Source: Epichloe hybrida
Lineage: Eukaryota > Ascomycota > Sordariomycetes > Hypocreales > Clavicipitaceae
Reading direction: 5' to 3'
Assembly (NCBI GenBank): GCA_019022495.1
Contig: JAFEKR010000022.1
Coordinates: 930,001 to 994,000, forward strand
DNA: 64,000 nt
Shown here: in pieces, positions 59,501-64,000 of the stretch
Layout: the number at the start of each line of letters is the position of its first letter
How positions within the stretch are numbered: position 1 is the first letter of the stretch
Notes under the pieces: model-generated
The model's input: the letters and a program-made list of their open reading frames with translations, nothing else
Told to the model about the DNA's origin: nothing
The model's database searches: none
Made by a program: the position numbers and the translations under genes

Positions 59501-61876
59501 AACTCGATCGATCTTCAAGTGGACCAAGACGTCAGTCACCCGCAGTCATTTGACGACTTGTTAACAGTCTTTGCAGCTGTACAGACACATACACCACGTT
59601 CTCGGGATCGCACAGATCCAGACGATGGTCATCATGGTGAATCGAGATTTTTTTTTCCCTAATCGAGAGGTCTAGCCGGGTGACACCCCTGCCACGTCAC
59701 GTTCTCCCGCTTGGATGTTGGGCCGATTGTCAACTTATGTACGGATTACATCTACCGAATTAGATTCTGTGCCTGTTCTATTCTATGTGCTCTCGTTGTG
59801 GTTCGTGAGCATCATGAGCGAACAAATTCTTCCCGCGACCGGAGCAATTGTTCCCGTGAAGCTCACCTGTCCCTCTCCCACACAATGACACCGGTCTGAC
59901 GACATTTCAATTGAAGAAGCACCCCGCCAGAGGGCCAGTCACACTACATGTACATAGTACGGCACTATCGCCATTCCCTGGTTCCTCCGGGCCAATCAAT
60001 ATTCATGAAACAAACGCTATTGTAACTCTGGGCCATTCGCACCTCCTACGTCATCGTCAATCTCGTACCCTCCTACTACTCCGCGCCCTGAGAGGCTCAG
60101 AGGGGAACTCCCTACCTCCTCCACCTTTACTCTGGAATGTACATGGATGTATTTGGAGTCGGAGGAGTGAACCCATGCATATTATTGATGCCACCCAGGT
60201 GGTGTCGTGGGTTCGAAACTTGGCCTCATTGATGTCACACCGGTACCACAACGGTGTCCAGTTGCTATTTCATGGGTATGACACCAAGTAAAATTTGAAA
60301 CACTGGAAAGAATGGCAGATACCTGTTGCCTGGCCGCGCAATGCCGTGTGCTGTCAGTGGCTGGCGACCTGAGGGGGACGATACATATTAATAACGACTC
60401 ACAAAATGGTGGTGGTGCTACGGTGGAACTGTCCTCATCCTTGCTGCCTTTGACCGTTCTCGCGTACCACTGGCTGGTTGGAGACGCTGCTGGCGCCATC
60501 TCGGTCACTGTCTCGAAACACCTCTTGGATGCACATGCGGCTGTAGCCTCTAGTAGGTGTATGATGATGTGATGATTGATGGGTGGCCGCAAGTGCTGTC
60601 AGCACCCGGACGCTATATCGATTACCCCTGTAAAAGCCGCAATTGTGCCAGACTTTTGTGTTTTGCTGATTCTGCTCGGCCCTTTAATATGATGGGGTGG
60701 GAACTAGGACACATGATGGATGCCCTGTACCCAAAAAAAGAACAGAGGATATCCGTTGACATAGACGGCCGAGTCCACGATGGCATCAGCATCCTCCAGT
60801 CGTCGAGTCGCAGAGCGCCGGGGCAGGCTAGCCCGGGGAATCGTCTCCTCACGGCCATAACGAGTCGTGGCCAACACGTTCTCGCCCTGGTTAAGACAAT
60901 CCGCGACACTGCCGACCGAATGCCAACAGAATCCCCCGTCTACGGTGTTGTCAAGTGCCCTTTTAGAGTCGAGAAGAGTCTAGTAAATGCCATGTACGGA
61001 CTAGCAGGACTCTCATCAGGTGTCATCAGGTGGACAAGAATGAATGCCACGATGCGTTCTGGCCAAGGCTGGCTGATGGTTGCCCATTCCCGCCATCTCT
61101 GCCATGTTGCCATCTACCCCGCCAGCCCCGCCAGCCCCGCCAGCCCCACTTTGCCATGCTCTCTAACTTCTGACTCTACCCCCCGCACACCCCCTGTGCC
61201 GCCGCCTCCTTTACGTCTCAGCCAAGCATAATACGGCCTGGTTACGGCACCTGCAGGTAAAAGTGCCCACTGAAGGCGCCGGGCGAACGCGAATGCTCGG
61301 CGACAAATGCAGCAGGTGCGGCATGTGCAAGTACCCCCCGCCATCATGAATGAGTACGTTAACTCCATGCATAAAAATTGCTGCTGCGCGTTTATTACGG
61401 ACTACGTACGGACTACTCCATAATGATAACATCGTCATCACTGCCCGCCCCTCTTCTTGCAATCGCTCCTTCCCCCGCCTAGCCTTTACGCAGCTGCCCC
61501 ACTAGCACCATCCCTTCTGATGCCTCAAGGCTTCCTCGTCAACTTGAGCAGGCCGTTCCGACATCGTCCCTGGACTTTCCGTCGCCAAGTTTGCCTCATA
61601 TTTATTTAAACTCCCCCTAGTCCCTCGCACACCGTCCGGTTGTTTCCCTCCATTTCCATCCATTCCAATACCGTCACCACTTTTCACCACAACCTCTTTC
61701 ATTTTGCCTACTCCGACGTTGGTCATCTATCCCACGCCTGTTTTCTCACTGAGCTGTTCTTGATTAGTCTGAACTTCTGCTCTGCTGCATCCCATTCTGC
61801 AAGTCCAGGCACGCTCCGGAGACGTTACCTACTGTCCACCTTGCGACCTATCTGAGCCAATCAACCGAACTTCACG
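59501..61876. other. Intergenic, upstream of mannitol-1-phosphate dehydrogenase
   Basis: About 2.4 kb of normal composition. Plus-strand frames (59911-60291, 60557-61231) and minus-strand frames overlap each other and lack coding character. CCCCGCCAG tandem at 61118-61145; TACGGACTAC-type repeats near 61397-61412. The last few hundred bases are pyrimidine-rich, probably the promoter and leader. Confidence 0.5.
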
Positions 61877-63129
61877 ATGGCTCCTAGTACAAAAAAGGCT
61901 GTCCATTTCGGCGCCGGCAATATCGGTACGTGATACCCACTGCGCAGAAGCAACTGCGCTCACTATGTGTACGCTAATTCTTTCAAGGTCGTGGATTTGT
62001 TGCCTGCTTCCTGCACAACTCTGGGTACGAGGTTGTATTCGCCGATGTCGTTGATTCTCTCATTGACAAGATCAACGCGGCACCCTCATACAAGGTCATC
62101 GAGGTTGGAACTGAGGGCACCACTGAGAATACAATTACCAACTACCGGGCCATCAACTCCAAGACTCACGAGGAGGATTTGATCAAGGAGATTGCCACTG
62201 CTGAAGTTGTCACTTGCTCTGTCGGTCCCAACATCCTCAAGTTCATTGCTCCAGTCATTGCCAAGGGTATTGACCGCCGGTCCGGCGATGAGGCTCCTCT
62301 TCATGTTATTGCATGCGAAAACGCCATCGGTGCCACCGACACACTTGCTCAACACATTAAAGACCCCGGAAATACAGCACCTGAGCGCCTAGAAGACCAT
62401 CACCTGCGGGCTCGCTACGCCAATTCGGCTATTGACCGCATTGTACCGGCTCAAGATCCAAACGCTGGGCTCGATGTCACTCTTGAGAAATTCTTCGAGT
62501 GGGTCGTGGAAAAGACTCCCTTCGAAGACGTTGGTATCCCTCCCATCCAAGGCATTCAATGGGTTGACAACCTTGGTCCCTTTATTGAACGCAAGCTGTT
62601 CACTGTCAACACTGGCCACGCCACTGCGGCCTACCATGGTTATAACCGAAGAAAGCGCACCGTCTATGATGCCCTCCAAGACAAGGATATCATGTCAGAA
62701 GTCCGCGGCGCGCTTATGGAGACCAAGAACCTCATTGTCACCAAGCACGGATTTGAGGAGGACGACCAAACTGCCTATGTCGAGAAGATCATCAAGCGAA
62801 TTGGAAACCCTCACTTGGAAGATGCCGTGGAGCGTGTTGGCCGCGCGCCACTGAGAAAACTTTCCCGCAAGGAGCGCTTCATCGGTCCGGCTGCTGAGCT
62901 TGCTGAAATGGGTCAGCCCATTAAGTACCTTCTGGATGCCATCGAGATGTGCTTCCGTTTCCAGAATGTTGAAGAGGACGAAGAATCCAAAGAGTTGGCC
63001 AAGATTATGTCTCAGAATTCGGCACAGGAAATCGTCAGCAAGGTCTGTGGCATTCAGACTAGCGAAAAGATTCATCCTCAGTTGGCTCAGGTTGTCCAGC
63101 GCGTCCTTGACGACAGTCGCGAAGATTGA
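61877..63129 (+). CDS. Mannitol-1-phosphate 5-dehydrogenase
   Basis: Exons 61877-61925 and 61988-63129, phase 1, intron GTACGT..AAG; 396 aa, close to the usual 388-395. Start ATG in CACGATGGC context. The NAD-binding fold starts at once ([17 protein letters not shown]; the GxGxxG motif is split by the intron). The catalytic region [18 protein letters not shown] has the conserved Lys, Asn and His of long-chain mannitol dehydrogenases. It reduces fructose-6-phosphate to mannitol-1-phosphate in the cytosol, feeding mannitol, a fungal carbon store and stress solute. No damage seen. Confidence 0.96.
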
Positions 63130-64000
63130 CTGGATGGTCGAAGTGATGAACGAAAGTTTGGAGCCAAAATTTGATTGCCAAGCAAACGAGAACACGACAT
63201 GCATGTGATACCTGGCTTGACTCCTTTTTTTACACCGATGGTTGATTGCCTTTTTTTTTTTTCTATTTGCCGAAGAGCATGGCGCTTGGGAAGGTTTTGG
63301 AGTTTATGAGCTATTCACTTGGCTTGATCCAGTAGTCCTAGGACTGGGTTTTGTGGTCGGCATGGCCAGCATATATAGATGATTTAGATTAACCAAGCAA
63401 AATTGTTTGAAATCCCAATTAACGCGTCGTATTTCCATCATTGTGATGCTAGCCACTCACAAGAAAATAGATGAATTTTCCGACACGAGTCGAGGCTTTT
63501 TTTGGGCCGAGCTCGACATCAGTGGCTGAATTGGCAGTGCGGTTGCGCGTCGTGTGCGTGTCGACGGCAAAACGGCAGGAACATTCTGTGAATTGCCACC
63601 GCGCAAGACTCAGGCGCGTCCCTTCCTGATTATGAATTATGAATCATTGTTTCTTTTTTTTTTTTTCTTGATTGGGAAAGAAACTAATTATGGAATCATT
63701 CCTGCCAGTTGGCATGCAGACAACCCTACTGGACAAGCTCTGGCTGTGGAATGCTCGAGGCCAGCTCAGTGTCTTGGATCGTGTCGGCTGCTTTGTTCCA
63801 AAGACAAAGTATTCCTCACAGCACAGAGAAGCCGAGAATATAGTCCCAACCAGTCCCAACCAGTCCCAGCCAGTCTTAACCAGGGCCGGACTTTGGCCTC
63901 ATCTTTTGCTCCTCCAACGTGTCACCGGCATCCGCACCTGTCCGCACCCTACTTGCTCCAAAATGAGGCCGACACTGATTTACTTGCTGGGGCTGCCAAC
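63130..64000. other. Intergenic to the right edge
   Basis: 3' region of the mannitol gene with T-runs (63250-63262, 63651-63667). No gene supported; a 71-aa minus-strand frame at 63644-63859 is discounted. Confidence 0.5.
63842..63883. repeat. 10-bp tandem repeat
   Basis: About four copies of AGTCCCAACC, the last ones diverged. Confidence 0.85.

Noticed and set aside
60557..61231. 224-aa plus-strand frame
   Set aside because: No family, ends in a CCCGCCAG repeat translation, overlaps an equally long antisense frame.

Overview
The window looks like chromosomal DNA of a filamentous ascomycete, probably Hypocreales. The family is a guess from general look only. Evidence: genes with short introns (about 50-100 bp, GT..AG, with CTAAC/CTAAT-type branch sites), fungal orthologues (SEC27, SCH9, PGI, mannitol-1-phosphate dehydrogenase, Dicer-like, Nud1/Cdc11), and sharp alternation between GC-balanced gene blocks and very AT-rich blocks. 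In the AT-rich blocks CpA/TpG is replaced by TpA. This is the mark of repeat-induced point mutation (RIP): former CAG and TGG codons now read TAG.

Layout. (1) 1-2230: partial CaMKK/Ssp1-like kinase on the minus strand, with a probable 2-bp frameshift in its first exon. (2) 2231-6985: long gene-poor stretch with simple repeats. (3) 6986-11589: two minus-strand genes joined end to end. One is the C-terminal LRR half of a Nud1/Cdc11-type scaffold; the other is the N-terminal helicase half of a Dicer-like protein, without PAZ or RNase III. (4) 11929-12093: a short divergent reading frame that runs into the AT block. (5) about 12041-19640: AT-rich block holding a RIP-killed Helitron on the minus strand. 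(6) 19640-24813: poorly recognisable genes, then a secreted sialidase-like protein. (7) 24814-35250: compact housekeeping block with coatomer beta' (SEC27), an SCH9-type AGC kinase, glucose-6-phosphate isomerase and a small cysteine-rich membrane protein. (8) 35847-59086: one 23.2-kb nest of transposons. (9) 59131-59491: a Mutator-like MITE. (10) 61877-63129: mannitol-1-phosphate 5-dehydrogenase. The ends are intergenic.

The nest can be read layer by layer from its target-site duplications. A Copia-type element (minus strand, 233-bp LTRs, TSD CTTTC) was split by a Gypsy-type chromovirus (plus strand, 267-bp LTRs, TSD AGAGG). The Gypsy insertion is now a head-to-tail dimer with three LTRs and two internal regions inside one TSD pair. 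The second unit carries a 2022-bp hAT-type element with an 8-bp TSD (CTCCCCTG) that largely lacks RIP at its ends, so it probably arrived last. The first Gypsy unit has lost 479 bp, including the chromodomain, between two 11-bp direct repeats.

How the genes relate: PGI and mannitol-1-phosphate dehydrogenase both act on fructose-6-phosphate, and SCH9 is a nutrient-signalling kinase. They are separate eukaryotic transcription units, so no operon logic applies. The most unusual locus is the Dicer/Cdc11 junction: both halves keep long open frames and meet within a few bases of each other.
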